Notes: a model not told the origin generated them from the letters alone. A stretch of 64,000 nucleotides of DNA from JBFMAI01 sp040755725 (GCA_040755725.1 JBFMAI010000032.1:124001-188000); one strand, 5' to 3'; positions 8,447-17,998 are shown, counted from the first letter of the stretch. Program-made: numbers and translations.

Positions 8447-9355
8447 TCAGCATAGCGAACCCGGCGGCGGACTTGAAGTGACTTCGCCGGTTTCGGCGCG
8501 TGCTTCCGGCGACCTGTACATCAGCAGGACGCAGCCGGCCGCCAGCGACGCCAGCCCCAGCCCGGTCAGTCCCGGGCGATACCCGTCCCCCAGTGCCGGG
8601 CCCCCCGCGGACCGCAGACACAGCACCGCCACCAGCAGCGCAGCGCCGCCGGCGAGTCGACGCCACCCCGGCGAGCGCGGCTGCACAAGCACCAGCCACA
8701 ACGCCGCTACGATGATCAACTCGCGCCCCGCCGGGAAGACGGCGACGCCGAAGCTCAGCGCGCGACCGACGTTCGCCAGCGTGGCCAACGAGAATCGCGC
8801 GCGGGTCCCCTCCGCACCGCCGGTCAGCGTTTGGTCGCCGCGGCCGGGGGACATGAGTTGGACCGTGCGGGGCGGTTCGGCGGTGGTATCCTGGGCGTCG
8901 ACCCAGGTGTGCAAGAGATCGGAGACGAGCCATGCGTCGTAGCCGAGGCGACGGAGCACGGAGGCGGCGACGACGGCTTGGCCATCACAGTCCTCGCGGC
9001 CTTGCGCGAAGACCTCATCGACGGTGGGCAAGTAGTCCATGACGCCCCACGTTTCCCAGTCAAAGGCGTAGGGCACGCGTTGCCGCACGAGCGTCTCGAC
9101 CGCGATGGTGGCATCGTGCAGCGGTGGGTTGGGCCCGGCGGCGTCGGCCACGCGCGCGGCGAGCTCGTTCACGGTCGGATGGCACGGATCGATGACGGCG
9201 TCCAGGTCGCTCAGACGAATGAGCCAGGCGGGAATGAGCCACACGCGTGGGAAAAGCACGAGCAAGACAACGATGACGAAAGCACCGGTCTTGAGCGGCC
9301 AGCGTGTGCGACGCGGCCGGCGGTGCAACGCGTGCCAAGCGGCGGCGAATGGCAT
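8447..9355 (-). CDS. Membrane-anchored transglutaminase-like protein
   Basis: A 302-residue protein with an N-terminal membrane segment (residues ~20-45), an extracytoplasmic domain (~50-200) and two or three C-terminal membrane segments. The soluble domain has the transglutaminase-like core: Cys123 in GREDCDG and a downstream His in LLHTWVDA, followed by Asp. This family includes cysteine proteases and amidohydrolases as well as transglutaminases, and bacterial members often act on the cell envelope. I chose ATG 9355. The frame extends to 9526, but that extension covers repeat-like intergenic DNA, and no clear SD distinguishes the two. Substrate unknown. Confidence 0.75.
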   Translation of the reverse strand: MPFAAAWHALHRRPRRTRWPLKTGAFVIVVLLVLFPRVWLIPAWLIRLSDLDAVIDPCHPTVNELAARVADAAGPNPPLHDATIAVETLVRQRVPYAFDWETWGVMDYLPTVDEVFAQGREDCDGQAVVAASVLRRLGYDAWLVSDLLHTWVDAQDTTAEPPRTVQLMSPGRGDQTLTGGAEGTRARFSLATLANVGRALSFGVAVFPAGRELIIVAALWLVLVQPRSPGWRRLAGGAALLVAVLCLRSAGGPALGDGYRPGLTGLGLASLAAGCVLLMYRSPEARAETGEVTSSPPPGSLC

Positions 9356-9839
9356 AGGGGGATCATACCGGCCCCACGGCTGGGAAGCGGGCCGCCCGGG
9401 CAACGTCCAGGCATCTGCCGTCACGGTACATGCACTAGGGCACATATGGATAACGCGGGCAGATGCCCGCATGGAAGGCGCTCGGACCGGGCCGATAACC
9501 ACTCCCGGTCCCGCGGCCCTCGGCACGACGCCGCGCGGTGAGCCCGGGGGCCTTCCGGGCGATCGCGCCGGCGGACCGCGCCCGAGGGGCCGACCGGGTG
9601 CCCGAGACCGGAGGAGACCCCGTCGTTGGCCCGGGCGTGGCGGCGCCCTTTACAATACCTAACAGATTCCGTACAGTACGGGCGCCGGATTCGCGGACGC
9701 GAATGCCTCCCCGGTCCTTGCGGGATGGACGGGCCACGGAATCGGCTGCCACGGAGGGCAGGCCACCCGCGCGGCAAGAGCCCGGCACGCGGAGACGCGC
9801 TCCGCGCCGGGCGTCGTGGATACCCAGGAGGTGTGGACC
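9356..9839. other. Intergenic region with hairpin and possible promoter
   Basis: 484 bases without a convincing gene separate the transglutaminase-like gene (leftward) from a small rightward gene. A short inverted repeat (GCGGGC-AGAT-GCCCGC, 9455-9470) and one AT-richer patch at 9649-9680 are the only structures I see. Open frames here are R/P/G-rich antisense-type frames without a ribosome-binding site. Confidence 0.5.
9649..9677 (+). promoter_or_regulatory. Putative sigma-70-type promoter
   Basis: TTTACA (9649-9654) and TACAGT (9672-9677) are separated by 17 bases, in an AT-richer island of an otherwise very GC-rich spacer. They lie about 160 bases upstream of the GTG start at 9840. The match to TTGACA/TATAAT is 5/6 and 4/6. 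It is sequence similarity only. Confidence 0.35.
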
Positions 9840-10055
9840 GTGAACACGTCACGAACCGTGGAGCCGTCGACGCTGGAACGGCAGATCAGTCGGATCGCCC
9901 GCGTGTTGCCCTTTTTCGACGTGGGGGAGCTTTCCGGGCTGGCCGACTTCCTCGAGCACCGCGTCGCAGCGCGGCTTGCGCGCCCTGCACGAAAGCACGG
10001 ATCTCCCCCTCGGAAGCACCCTCGTAGTCGGCCTCCCACTCGCACAGGCGGTTGA
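9840..10055 (+). CDS. Small hypothetical protein, convergently overlapping its neighbour
   Basis: A 71-residue frame starting at GTG 9840, six bases after a strong SD (AGGAGGTG). Residues 1-45 (MNTSRTVEPSTLERQISRIA, then a mixed hydrophobic/charged helix VLPFFDVGELSGLADFLEHR) look like a real helical protein. The remaining ~25 residues are Arg/Pro-rich and antisense to the next gene. It overlaps the 3' end of the leftward gene 9886-10209 by 170 bases. The SD and the N-terminal composition support it; the overlap and poor C-terminus count against it. No function recognised. A possible promoter lies at 9649-9677. Confidence 0.42.
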   Translation: MNTSRTVEPSTLERQISRIARVLPFFDVGELSGLADFLEHRVAARLARPARKHGSPPRKHPRSRPPTRTGG

Positions 10056-10209
10056 GCGCGCGCGCGCGGGCCGGCGCGTCCTCGACCATGAGCAGCAGGC
10101 CGGCGGCACAGAGCCGGGTCACCCAATGCCCGGCCAGGCGTGCCTGCTCGTACAGGAGCTTCATGGCTTCGTCGACCTGGAAGTTGATCTGCGGTTTGCG
10201 CTGCGGCAT
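9886..10209 (-). CDS. Small basic hypothetical protein
   Basis: A 107-residue protein. Residues 1-35 (PQRKPQINFQVDEAMKLLYEQARLAG) have the strand-then-helix pattern of a ribbon-helix-helix DNA-binding protein. Two more predicted helices follow (WVTRLCAAGLLLMVEDAPAR and EGEIRAFVQGAQAALR), then a strongly basic tail (KAPPRRKR). An AAAGGAG sequence seven bases before ATG 10209 supports the start. It is divergent from the large kinase gene downstream, with ~240 bases between, and convergent with the small gene at 9840. DNA binding is inferred from composition and is not established. Confidence 0.68.
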   Translation of the reverse strand: MPQRKPQINFQVDEAMKLLYEQARLAGHWVTRLCAAGLLLMVEDAPARARALNRLCEWEADYEGASEGEIRAFVQGAQAALRRGARGSRPARKAPPRRKRATRGRSD

Positions 10210-10446
10210 GGGTGCTCCTTTCGAGGATTCCGCTAATTCCTAGGCCGGCCATTATGCACACCCCGCACCACGCGGCAAGTCGGCGACCCGCAAAGACCCC
10301 GCCGGGCAACGGGCGACGATGGGCCCCGGTGCGGGCCCCACCAGGTGTCCTCTCCCGCGCGCCGCCGGGCGTGGCGGGGCTGTGGCGGCGGCGTGCCGCG
10401 GGTAGAATCGCCCGGACTGAAACGACTGGAACCCGAGCCGTCGGCC

Positions 10447-13400
10447 ATGAGCACGCCACCTCAAGACCACCACAGCGCGCGCCCGCCTTCGGGAGGCTCG
10501 GACGGCGAGCCGACCCGCGTCGGGCCGGACTCCGCGGGACGGCCGGCCGACGTGGTCCCGCTCGGGCCAAGCATCGAGGGGTATGTCCTGAAGGAGGAGG
10601 TTCACCGCGGCGGGCAGGGGATCGTGTACCGGGCGATCCAGGTGGGGACCAAGCGCGAGGTGGCCCTGAAGGTGCTGCTGGAGGGGCCCTTCGCTGGAGA
10701 AATGGCCCGCCGACGCTTCGAACGCGAGATCGAGCTGGCGGCATCGCTGCGGCATCCGCACATCGTGACGATCCTCGATTCGGGGCTCAGCCGCGGGCGT
10801 TACTACTTCGCGATGGAGTACGTGGACGGCCTGCGACTCGATCGCTACGTCGCCCAGAAGCGCCCGCCGCTGGGCGACACACTGCACCTGCTGGAACAGG
10901 TCTGCGAGGCGGTCAACTACGCGCACCAGCGCGGCGTCATTCACCGCGACCTGAAGCCGCCGAACATCCTGGTCGATGCGGGCGGCGAACCGCACATTCT
11001 AGACTTCGGCCTGGCCAAGCCGCTGCACACGGCGGCGCCGCGCGAATCCACCGTGCAGATGCTGTCGATGAGCGGGCAACTGCTCGGGACGGTGGCGTAC
11101 ATGTCGCCGGAGCAGGCCGCGGGGCACCAGGACGTGGACGTGCGGAGCGACGTGTACTCGTTGGGGGTCGTGTTTTACGAGGCGCTGCTGGGGCACCCCC
11201 CCTACCCGGTGGACGGGCCCCTGGGCGAGGTGCTGCGGCGGATCACGCAGGAAGAGCCCCTGAATCCGCTGGTGGCGGCGCGGCGGTCGCGCAGCGGTTT
11301 CCGCATCAACGACGAGCTGGCCACCATTCTACTGAAGGCCCTCGACAAGGTCCCGTCGCGGCGTTACCAGACCGCCGGCGACCTGGCCCGCGATCTGCGG
11401 CACCTGCGTTTGGGCGAGCCGATCGAGGCCAAGCGGGCCAGCGGCCTTTACATGTTGAAAAAGACCCTGCGCCGCTACCAGCTTCAGGCCGCCACCGCGG
11501 GGTTGATCCTGGTTATGTTGTTCGCGTTCGTCGTGACGCTGGCGGTCCTGCTGGCCCGCGAACGGGACGCGCGGCGACTGGCCGACCAGCGGGGGGCAGA
11601 GGCCCGGCAGGCGATGGTCCTGCAAGAACAGGCCCTGCTGGAGGCCCGCCACCGGACGGCGGAGGCCACCCGCGCGCAGCACGAGTTGCGCCGGGCGTTG
11701 GCGCGTCAGCACATTCAGCGCGGCGATCTGGCCCTCGAGCGGTCTGCCCTCTCCGAGGCCCGCGATAGCTACTGGCAAGCGGTGGAAGTCGCGCCGACCC
11801 CGGCCGCGATGTGGGCGTTGCGTCGTTACTACCTGCAAACGACGGACGACTGGGCAGCGCTGGCGGCGGTCGAACTGAGGGGACCGGCCATCCTGTCGCC
11901 CAACGCGGCGCTCGCGGCCACCTGCCCGACGCCGGACACTGTCGCGGTTCAACGGCTGGACGGCTCCGCGCCGGACCACCGCGTGCGGGCCCCCGGTCCC
12001 GTGGCGCGGTTGGCGCTGACCGAAGACGGGGCCTTGGCGGCGGCCGGTGAGGGCTGGGCCCAGGCTTGGGAGCCGGGGCGGTTTGAGCCGAATGTCGCGG
12101 CGCACCTTCCCGAGGGTGGTCGTCCGCACGCCTTGTTTGTACTGGACGGGGGCCGGTCGTTGCTGCTCGTCGGCCAGCGGCCCGTGCGGCTGTTTCGCGG
12201 CCTGGACGGGCGCGTTGTGCAGACCATGCTGCTGCGCGGTTTGCCGGCCGGGCCCGCCGACTTCAACCCCGCGACGCAGCAACTGGCCATCGTGACCACG
12301 GCGGGGATCGAGCTGATCTCGTTGCGCGACGACGACCGCCTGACGGGCGACCTCGTGTGGTCGGAGGCAACTGGTGCGCGGGCCATTCACTTCGACGGCG
12401 ATCGTCTCGTCGTGCTGGCCGACGGCGTGTACGCGGCCTCGCTGGCGGCCCCGCTGCCCTGGACATGGCGGAAGCTGCTCGATGCCGGGGCCGACTTTGA
12501 TCTGCTCGACGCTTCGCAGGCCGGCGACAGCATCGCTCTGGGGCACCGCGGCGGACGGCTGGCCCTGTATCGCGGCGGGCAATTGCGCGGCTCCTGGCGC
12601 TCCGCCGGACGACGGCTCGAACAGGTTCGTCTCGCCGCCGGCGCGGGTGCCGTGGTGACGCTCGACGACCGAGCGTTAATCACGCGGTGGGGAGACCCGG
12701 AAAGCCGGCAGCCGCGGCGACGGATCCATGATGCACGGCCGACGACCTGGGCGGCGTCGGCCAATGGGGCGACCGTGTTGCTGGCCGTGGAGCGCGGCCA
12801 GGTCTTGGCCTTTCAGCCTCAGGACGAAGCGCGACGCGACGCCGCCGAAGCCGGTTGGCGCACCGTACTGCGACCCCGACTGCTGGGCTTCGGCGGAGAC
12901 CTGTCGCTGGCGATCAGTGCGGACGGTCTGCGGGCCGTGGTCCGCGACCGTACCACGCTGCGTTTCATGCATCTGCCGGACGGCACCGCGCGCTCCGTGG
13001 TGTGGGACTCCCCGGCCACAGCCCCTGGGCGAGTGGCGCTGAGCGGGGACGGGCAGTACGTCGCGGTTCTGGCCCGCACGCCGACGGGCGACCGTGAGCA
13101 GATCGTCCTGCGGCGGTGGGAGGCCCCGGAGGTAGCCAATGGGACGGGCGCGGCTCCCCCGGCCACCGTGACGCACGATTTCGTCGGTGCCCTGGTCCGC
13201 GACATGGCGTTCCTGCCGCGCACGCCGCACCTGCTGGTGCTACGTTCCAACGGGGAGGTGCTGCGGCTGGAGGGGGGCGGCACGACGCCCGCGGCGTCAC
13301 CGTGGATGCAACTCGATGCGCCCGGAACGGCGTTGGCCTGTGACCAGGGCGGCGACTACGTCGCGGTGGCCTGTGAAGATGGGTTGCTCCGGGTCGTCAC

Positions 13401-14541
13401 CGTGGCCGGCTGCGACGTCCGACACCGCGTCCCCGTCAGCGGCGAGGTCATTACGCTCTCATTCAACCCGCGCGATGACGCCTTGCTCGTGCGGACGCGC
13501 GACGGCCAGGTGCGCGTAATCGACCCGACCAGCGGGGAGACCGTGGCCACCTGGGCGTTGCCGGCCCAGTCCGCATCCGCCATCGCCGCCTGGATCGGGC
13601 CGCGTGACGCTCTGCTGTTGGGCGAAGACAGCGGCCTGTACGAGTACCGCGTCGCGGAGGCGGACGCCGCCGTCGAGCGCAACCGCGCCTTGGCCCGCGA
13701 GCAGCAGGCGGCGCGGGCGCTGGCGGGGGCCGAGTACGCGGACGCGTGGGCAGCCGCCACGGCCCTCGCGTCCAGCGATCGCCCGCGGGGCCGGCGCCTG
13801 CAACAAGCGGTGCTGGAGGCGGTGCTGCGGCGGCCGCGGCTCGCGTGCCCCGCGGAATGGACGGACGCCGTGTTGTCGGGGGCCTCGCCGGCCACGCGAC
13901 TGGCACTGGGCCACGCCGCGTATGAGGGCGAACGGTTCGCCTGGGCGCGGCAATGGCTGCGGGAGGCCACGGAGCAGGCGGGCGGTCGTGTGGATGCCTA
14001 CACGCTGTTGCGGCTGGCGCAGTGCGACTACCTGGCGGAGGACTACGCCCGCGCGGCCGACGCATTCGCCGAAGTGCTGCCGCGTCCGGATTTCGACCCG
14101 GCGCAGGGCCCGCAAGTGGCGTTGCAGCGTGTGGCGGCCCTGTGGTTGGCCGGGCGGCCGGCCGAGGCGCGGCAGGCGGCCGCGCGCGTCAGCGAGCCGA
14201 GCCTGCCCGGCCGCTACGCAGACATCGTGGCCAGCACGTACGCCAGCGTGATCGCTCGGGTCATCACGGGCATCGAACGCGAGAGCACGGCAGCGGCGCT
14301 GGTGGACAGTTTGCTGGGGGCCGTCGGCGAGCGGCGTGTACTGTTTCAGGATGACGAGCACTTCTTCGCCGGCGAGCTGGCCCGGCAACGTGGGGCGTCC
14401 GCCGAGGCGGCGGTACACTATCAACGCTGTATCGACCTGGCCCGCGACGAGTGGCCGGCGAACTGGGCGCGCTGCCGGCTGGGGCCGCCGGTCGGCGCGG
14501 CCGCGGGCCACGCCGCGGACGACGGCAAGGAGCATCTATGA
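10447..14541 (+). CDS. Transmembrane Ser/Thr protein kinase with WD-like propeller and TPR region
   Basis: A 1364-residue PknB-type receptor kinase. The kinase domain (~40-315) has a glycine loop (VHRGGQGIVY), ATP-binding Lys75 in VALKVLL, catalytic HRD at 166-168 (HRDLKPPNIL), Mg-binding D186 in DFG and an SPEQAAG activation-segment anchor. One transmembrane helix (~346-370) is followed by a charged coiled coil (~370-440). A long beta-rich region (~500-1080) resembles WD40-type repeats, and a C-terminal helical region (~1090-1340) looks like TPRs. The cytoplasmic kinase would phosphorylate targets in response to events on the repeat side. I chose ATG 10447 (MSTPPQDHHS); the open frame from 10345 is non-coding in character. 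The stop TGA overlaps the purD ATG. Confidence 0.9.
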   Translation: MSTPPQDHHSARPPSGGSDGEPTRVGPDSAGRPADVVPLGPSIEGYVLKEEVHRGGQGIVYRAIQVGTKREVALKVLLEGPFAGEMARRRFEREIELAASLRHPHIVTILDSGLSRGRYYFAMEYVDGLRLDRYVAQKRPPLGDTLHLLEQVCEAVNYAHQRGVIHRDLKPPNILVDAGGEPHILDFGLAKPLHTAAPRESTVQMLSMSGQLLGTVAYMSPEQAAGHQDVDVRSDVYSLGVVFYEALLGHPPYPVDGPLGEVLRRITQEEPLNPLVAARRSRSGFRINDELATILLKALDKVPSRRYQTAGDLARDLRHLRLGEPIEAKRASGLYMLKKTLRRYQLQAATAGLILVMLFAFVVTLAVLLARERDARRLADQRGAEARQAMVLQEQALLEARHRTAEATRAQHELRRALARQHIQRGDLALERSALSEARDSYWQAVEVAPTPAAMWALRRYYLQTTDDWAALAAVELRGPAILSPNAALAATCPTPDTVAVQRLDGSAPDHRVRAPGPVARLALTEDGALAAAGEGWAQAWEPGRFEPNVAAHLPEGGRPHALFVLDGGRSLLLVGQRPVRLFRGLDGRVVQTMLLRGLPAGPADFNPATQQLAIVTTAGIELISLRDDDRLTGDLVWSEATGARAIHFDGDRLVVLADGVYAASLAAPLPWTWRKLLDAGADFDLLDASQAGDSIALGHRGGRLALYRGGQLRGSWRSAGRRLEQVRLAAGAGAVVTLDDRALITRWGDPESRQPRRRIHDARPTTWAASANGATVLLAVERGQVLAFQPQDEARRDAAEAGWRTVLRPRLLGFGGDLSLAISADGLRAVVRDRTTLRFMHLPDGTARSVVWDSPATAPGRVALSGDGQYVAVLARTPTGDREQIVLRRWEAPEVANGTGAAPPATVTHDFVGALVRDMAFLPRTPHLLVLRSNGEVLRLEGGGTTPAASPWMQLDAPGTALACDQGGDYVAVACEDGLLRVVTVAGCDVRHRVPVSGEVITLSFNPRDDALLVRTRDGQVRVIDPTSGETVATWALPAQSASAIAAWIGPRDALLLGEDSGLYEYRVAEADAAVERNRALAREQQAARALAGAEYADAWAAATALASSDRPRGRRLQQAVLEAVLRRPRLACPAEWTDAVLSGASPATRLALGHAAYEGERFAWARQWLREATEQAGGRVDAYTLLRLAQCDYLAEDYARAADAFAEVLPRPDFDPAQGPQVALQRVAALWLAGRPAEARQAAARVSEPSLPGRYADIVASTYASVIARVITGIERESTAAALVDSLLGAVGERRVLFQDDEHFFAGELARQRGASAEAAVHYQRCIDLARDEWPANWARCRLGPPVGAAAGHAADDGKEHL

Positions 14542-15788
14542 ACGTGCTCGTCATCGGTTCCGGCGGCCGAGAACACGCGATTTGCCACGCGCTGGCACGC
14601 TCGGCGGAGCTGGACCGGCTCTTCATTCTGCCCGGCAACGCGGGGACCGCGACGCTCGGTACGAACATCCCGGGCGACGCGTGCGACATCGAGCTGGCGC
14701 TGGCCGTGGCCCGGCGCGAGCACATCGACCTGACGATCGTCGGGCCGGAGGATCCGCTGGCCGGCGGCCTCGTCGATGCCTTTGAACGAGCCGGATTGCG
14801 CATCTTCGGCCCGCGGGCTGCGGCAGCCCGGCTGGAAAGCGACAAGGCCTACGCCAAGCTGCTCATGCGGCACCACGCGATCCCGACCGCCGAAGCGCGC
14901 ATCTTCACCGAGTTCGACCTGGCCCGGCAGTACATCGCGTCGCGCGACGAGCCGGTGGTGGTCAAGGCGGCGGGCCTGGCGAAGGGCAAGGGCGTCATCG
15001 TCTGCGACGATCCCGCCGACGCGATCCTGGCCGCCGAGAACATCCTCGTGAAACGACAATTCGGCGACGCGGGGGCGAGCATCGTGGTTGAAGAGCGGCT
15101 GCTGGGCCGCGAGGCGTCGCTGCTGGCGATTGTGGACGGCCATGTCGCCGTGTTGCTCGAGCCCGCGCAGGACCACAAGCGGCTGGGCGACCACGACACG
15201 GGGCCGAATACGGGCGGCATGGGCGCGTTCTCGCCCACGCCGGCGATTGACGAGCACGTCACGGCCCAAGTGGAGTCGCAGATTCTCGTGCCCGTGCTCG
15301 ATGCCATGATTCGGCAGGACACGCCCTACCGCGGCGTGCTGTACATCGGGCTGATGCTCACCGCCGCCGGGCCGAAGGTGCTCGAGTTCAACTGCCGCTT
15401 CGGCGACCCGGAGGCCCAGGCGATCCTGCTCCGGCTGCGGTCGGACCTCCTGTCCCTGCTCCACGCCGCCGTCACCGGACGACTCGAGAGTGCGGAGATC
15501 CAGTGGGACCCGCGGCCGGCGTTGTGCGTGGTGATGGCGTCCGGCGGGTACCCGGAGAAATACCCGACCGGCCTGCCGATTACCGGCCTGCCCGAGGACG
15601 CTGAGGACCTCGTCGTCTTTCACGCGGGAACGCGGCGCGACGGCGACCGGATCGTCACGGCCGGCGGTCGCGTGCTGGGCGTGACGGGCCTGGGCGAGAC
15701 GTTGGCGGCGGCGCGGCAGCGTGTGTACGACGCCGTGCGCCGGATCCACTTCGAGGGAGCGCACTACCGCACCGATCTCGGGGCGTGA
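14538..15788 (+). CDS. purD: Phosphoribosylamine-glycine ligase (GAR synthetase)
   Basis: A 416-residue enzyme of de novo purine synthesis that joins glycine to 5-phosphoribosylamine using ATP to make GAR. It starts with MNVLVIGSGGREHAI, the PurD N-terminal signature, has an ATP-grasp domain (VVVKAAGLAKGKGV..., PNTGGMGAFSP, EFNCRFGDPE) and ends with the small C-terminal domain. Length is normal for the family. SD AAGGAG (about 14528-14533) lies inside the end of the upstream kinase gene, and ATG 14538 overlaps the kinase stop (ATGA). The downstream VOC gene also overlaps or abuts it, so four genes from 10447 to 17961 look translationally coupled. Other purine genes are not adjacent. Confidence 0.96.
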   Translation: MNVLVIGSGGREHAICHALARSAELDRLFILPGNAGTATLGTNIPGDACDIELALAVARREHIDLTIVGPEDPLAGGLVDAFERAGLRIFGPRAAAARLESDKAYAKLLMRHHAIPTAEARIFTEFDLARQYIASRDEPVVVKAAGLAKGKGVIVCDDPADAILAAENILVKRQFGDAGASIVVEERLLGREASLLAIVDGHVAVLLEPAQDHKRLGDHDTGPNTGGMGAFSPTPAIDEHVTAQVESQILVPVLDAMIRQDTPYRGVLYIGLMLTAAGPKVLEFNCRFGDPEAQAILLRLRSDLLSLLHAAVTGRLESAEIQWDPRPALCVVMASGGYPEKYPTGLPITGLPEDAEDLVVFHAGTRRDGDRIVTAGGRVLGVTGLGETLAAARQRVYDAVRRIHFEGAHYRTDLGA

Positions 15789-15808
15789 CGCCCCTTGGGA
15801 GACCCGCC

Positions 15809-16282
15809 ATGCTGTTCGTGGGCGACGTACACATCTACGTGAGCGACTTCACCCTCGCCCTGCGCTTCTGGGCCGACGGGCTCGGTCTGGAGGTGGTCGA
15901 GAAAGAGGTCAGCCCCCACAGCGCGTACGCGCGGCTCGATTTCCCGGATGGCGGACCGTCGATCCGTCTGCTCGGCCCCGTGACGCCGTGGCCCGCCGAC
16001 GCCCGCCCGACGCCCGGCCTGTACCCGACCGTCCGTTTCGACATCACGACCTCGGATTTTGACACCACCCTGGTCCGGCTGCTGGAGTGCGGCGGGCGGC
16101 AGGTGGACGAGATTGAGGCGTACAATGAGCTGCGGGCGGTGACGGTCGCCGACCCGGATGACAATCTGTTTGAATTGCTGGAGATCCACGACGAGGAACC
16201 GGGCGCCGACGACGAAGGCTGTGGCGTGCCGGCCGCCCGGGCGAAGTGTCGGCCCCCAACGCCGAAGGAGTTTCTAGAATGA
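15809..16282 (+). CDS. VOC-family (glyoxalase/bleomycin-resistance-like) protein
   Basis: A 157-residue protein with a vicinal-oxygen-chelate fold: the first half starts LFVGDVHIYVSDFTLALRFW...LGLEVV, the second half has PTVRFDITTSDFDTTLVRLLECGG and ends with DPDDNLFELLE, where the Glu is a usual metal ligand. Members are metal-dependent lyases, dioxygenases or binding proteins, and the reaction cannot be told from sequence. ATG 15809 has GGGAGA upstream. A GTG at 15785 would overlap the purD stop (GTGA) and add eight residues, so it remains possible. The stop overlaps the start of the metallopeptidase gene (ATGA). Confidence 0.82.
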   Translation: MLFVGDVHIYVSDFTLALRFWADGLGLEVVEKEVSPHSAYARLDFPDGGPSIRLLGPVTPWPADARPTPGLYPTVRFDITTSDFDTTLVRLLECGGRQVDEIEAYNELRAVTVADPDDNLFELLEIHDEEPGADDEGCGVPAARAKCRPPTPKEFLE

Positions 16283-17961
16283 GGTCCAGCGCTGTCCTGA
16301 TCCTGGGTATGTTGTGGATGGGCACCGTGTGCGTCCAAGCCCAATTGAAACCGGCCCCGGAGGACTTCGTCCCCCTGCGCGACGCGTACCTGGCCAAGTA
16401 CCGCCCGCTGTTCCTGGAGGCCCGGCAAGCCGAGTGGGACGCGAGCATCAGCGGGACCGACGCCGACTACGCCCGCGTGCGCGCGGTCAACAAGAAGCTC
16501 GTCGATCTGCACAGCGACCGCGCCACGTTCACGCGGCTACGGCAGATGAAAGACGCCGGCGGCCTGGCGGACCGCGTCCTCAACCGCGAACTGGACGTGA
16601 TGTTCCGCGCGTTCCTGCCCGGGCAGGCCGACCCCGAACTCCGCAAGCGGATCGTCGATCTGGAAGCCGACGTGGACCAGATCTTCAACACGCACCGCAG
16701 CGCCGTCGGCGGCCAGACGCTGACGGAGAACGAGGTGCGGGCAGTCCTCGCCGACACGACCGATTCCGCCGCCGCCGAGGCCGCGTGGAAGGGCTACATG
16801 GAGGTCGGCGGCAAGGCCGCGCCCAAGCTGCTGCAACTGGTCCGGCTGCGCAACGAAATGGCCCGGCAGCTTGGCTACGAACACTTCTTCAACATGCAAA
16901 TCGCCCTCCAGGAAATCGACGAGACGGAGCTGTTCCGGCTGTTCGACGAACTCGACCAATTGACGCGCGAACCATACGCCCGGCTGAAGCAGGACCTCGA
17001 CGCGGCCCGGGCGGCGCGCTTCCACGTCCCCGTTGCGCAGTTGCGCCCGTGGCACTACGGCGACCTGTTCTTCCAGGAGGCGCCGCGCGGGCAGGACGTG
17101 GACCTCGACGCGCTGTTCGCCAAGGCCGACCTCGTGGCCCTGGCCAAGAAGTACTTCGCCAGCCTGGACCTGCCGGTCGATGACATCCTCGCCCGCAGCG
17201 ATCTCCACGAGAAGCCCGGCAAGTCGCCGCACGCCTATTGCACCGACATGGACCGCGCCGGCGACGTGCGCGTCCTAGCCAACCTCGCTCCGAACGTCTA
17301 CTGGGCCGACACGATCCTGCACGAGCTGGGTCACGGGGTGTATGACAAGTACATCGCCGACGACGTGCCGTTCCTGCTGCACGAGGCGTCGCACGCGATC
17401 ACGACCGAGGGCGTCGCGCTGCTCTTCGGGGCCATGGTCAAGAATGAGGACTGGCAACAGCGGGTGTTGGGCGTCGCGCCGGCCAAGGCCGCCGAGATCG
17501 GCCGCGCCGTGCGGGCCGCGCTGCGGGCCGAGCGGCTGATCTTCGCCCGCTGGTCGCAAGTGATGCTGCACTTTGAGCACGGGTTGTACCGCGACCCGGA
17601 CCAGGACCTCGGCCGCCTGTGGTGGGACCTGAAGAAACGCTACCAGCTTCAGAACCCGCCCGACGCGCTGGATCGTCCGGATTTCGCGGCCAAGACGCAC
17701 ATCCTCAGCACGCCGGTGTACTACCACAACTACCTGATGGGCGAGCTGTTCGCGGCCCAGGTGCGGGCCTACGTGACTTCGCAAGTCCTCGCCACCGACG
17801 GGCCGGCGCACCCGTGTTTCTTTGAGCAGCCCGCCGTCGGCCGCTATCTGCGCCAGCGCGTCTTCGCCCCGGGCAACCTGTACCCGTGGAACGAACTCAT
17901 CCGCCGGGCCACCGGCGAGCCGCTGACCGCCCGCTACTTCGCGGCCGACTTGCAGGAGTAG
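16279..17961 (+). CDS. Secreted M2/M3-like zinc metallopeptidase
   Basis: A 560-residue protein with a signal peptide (MRSSAVLILGMLWMGTVCVQAQ). The zinc site is HELGHGVYDKYI, with the third-ligand Glu in HEASHAITTE about 24 residues on, the HExxH + E gluzincin arrangement. The surrounding helical sequence resembles peptidyl-dipeptidase A (M2) and the related M3 oligopeptidases, which remove dipeptides from short peptides. Length is close to one M2 catalytic unit. SD GAAGGAG (16264-16270) and the ATGA overlap with the VOC gene define the start; the longer frame from 16246 would erase the signal peptide. It is last in the kinase-purD-VOC-peptidase string. M2 is preferred over M3 but not certain. 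Confidence 0.85.
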   Translation: MRSSAVLILGMLWMGTVCVQAQLKPAPEDFVPLRDAYLAKYRPLFLEARQAEWDASISGTDADYARVRAVNKKLVDLHSDRATFTRLRQMKDAGGLADRVLNRELDVMFRAFLPGQADPELRKRIVDLEADVDQIFNTHRSAVGGQTLTENEVRAVLADTTDSAAAEAAWKGYMEVGGKAAPKLLQLVRLRNEMARQLGYEHFFNMQIALQEIDETELFRLFDELDQLTREPYARLKQDLDAARAARFHVPVAQLRPWHYGDLFFQEAPRGQDVDLDALFAKADLVALAKKYFASLDLPVDDILARSDLHEKPGKSPHAYCTDMDRAGDVRVLANLAPNVYWADTILHELGHGVYDKYIADDVPFLLHEASHAITTEGVALLFGAMVKNEDWQQRVLGVAPAKAAEIGRAVRAALRAERLIFARWSQVMLHFEHGLYRDPDQDLGRLWWDLKKRYQLQNPPDALDRPDFAAKTHILSTPVYYHNYLMGELFAAQVRAYVTSQVLATDGPAHPCFFEQPAVGRYLRQRVFAPGNLYPWNELIRRATGEPLTARYFAADLQE

Positions 17962-17998
17962 CGGTCGGTCCGACTCGGGCGCGAAGCGCCCATCAGTA

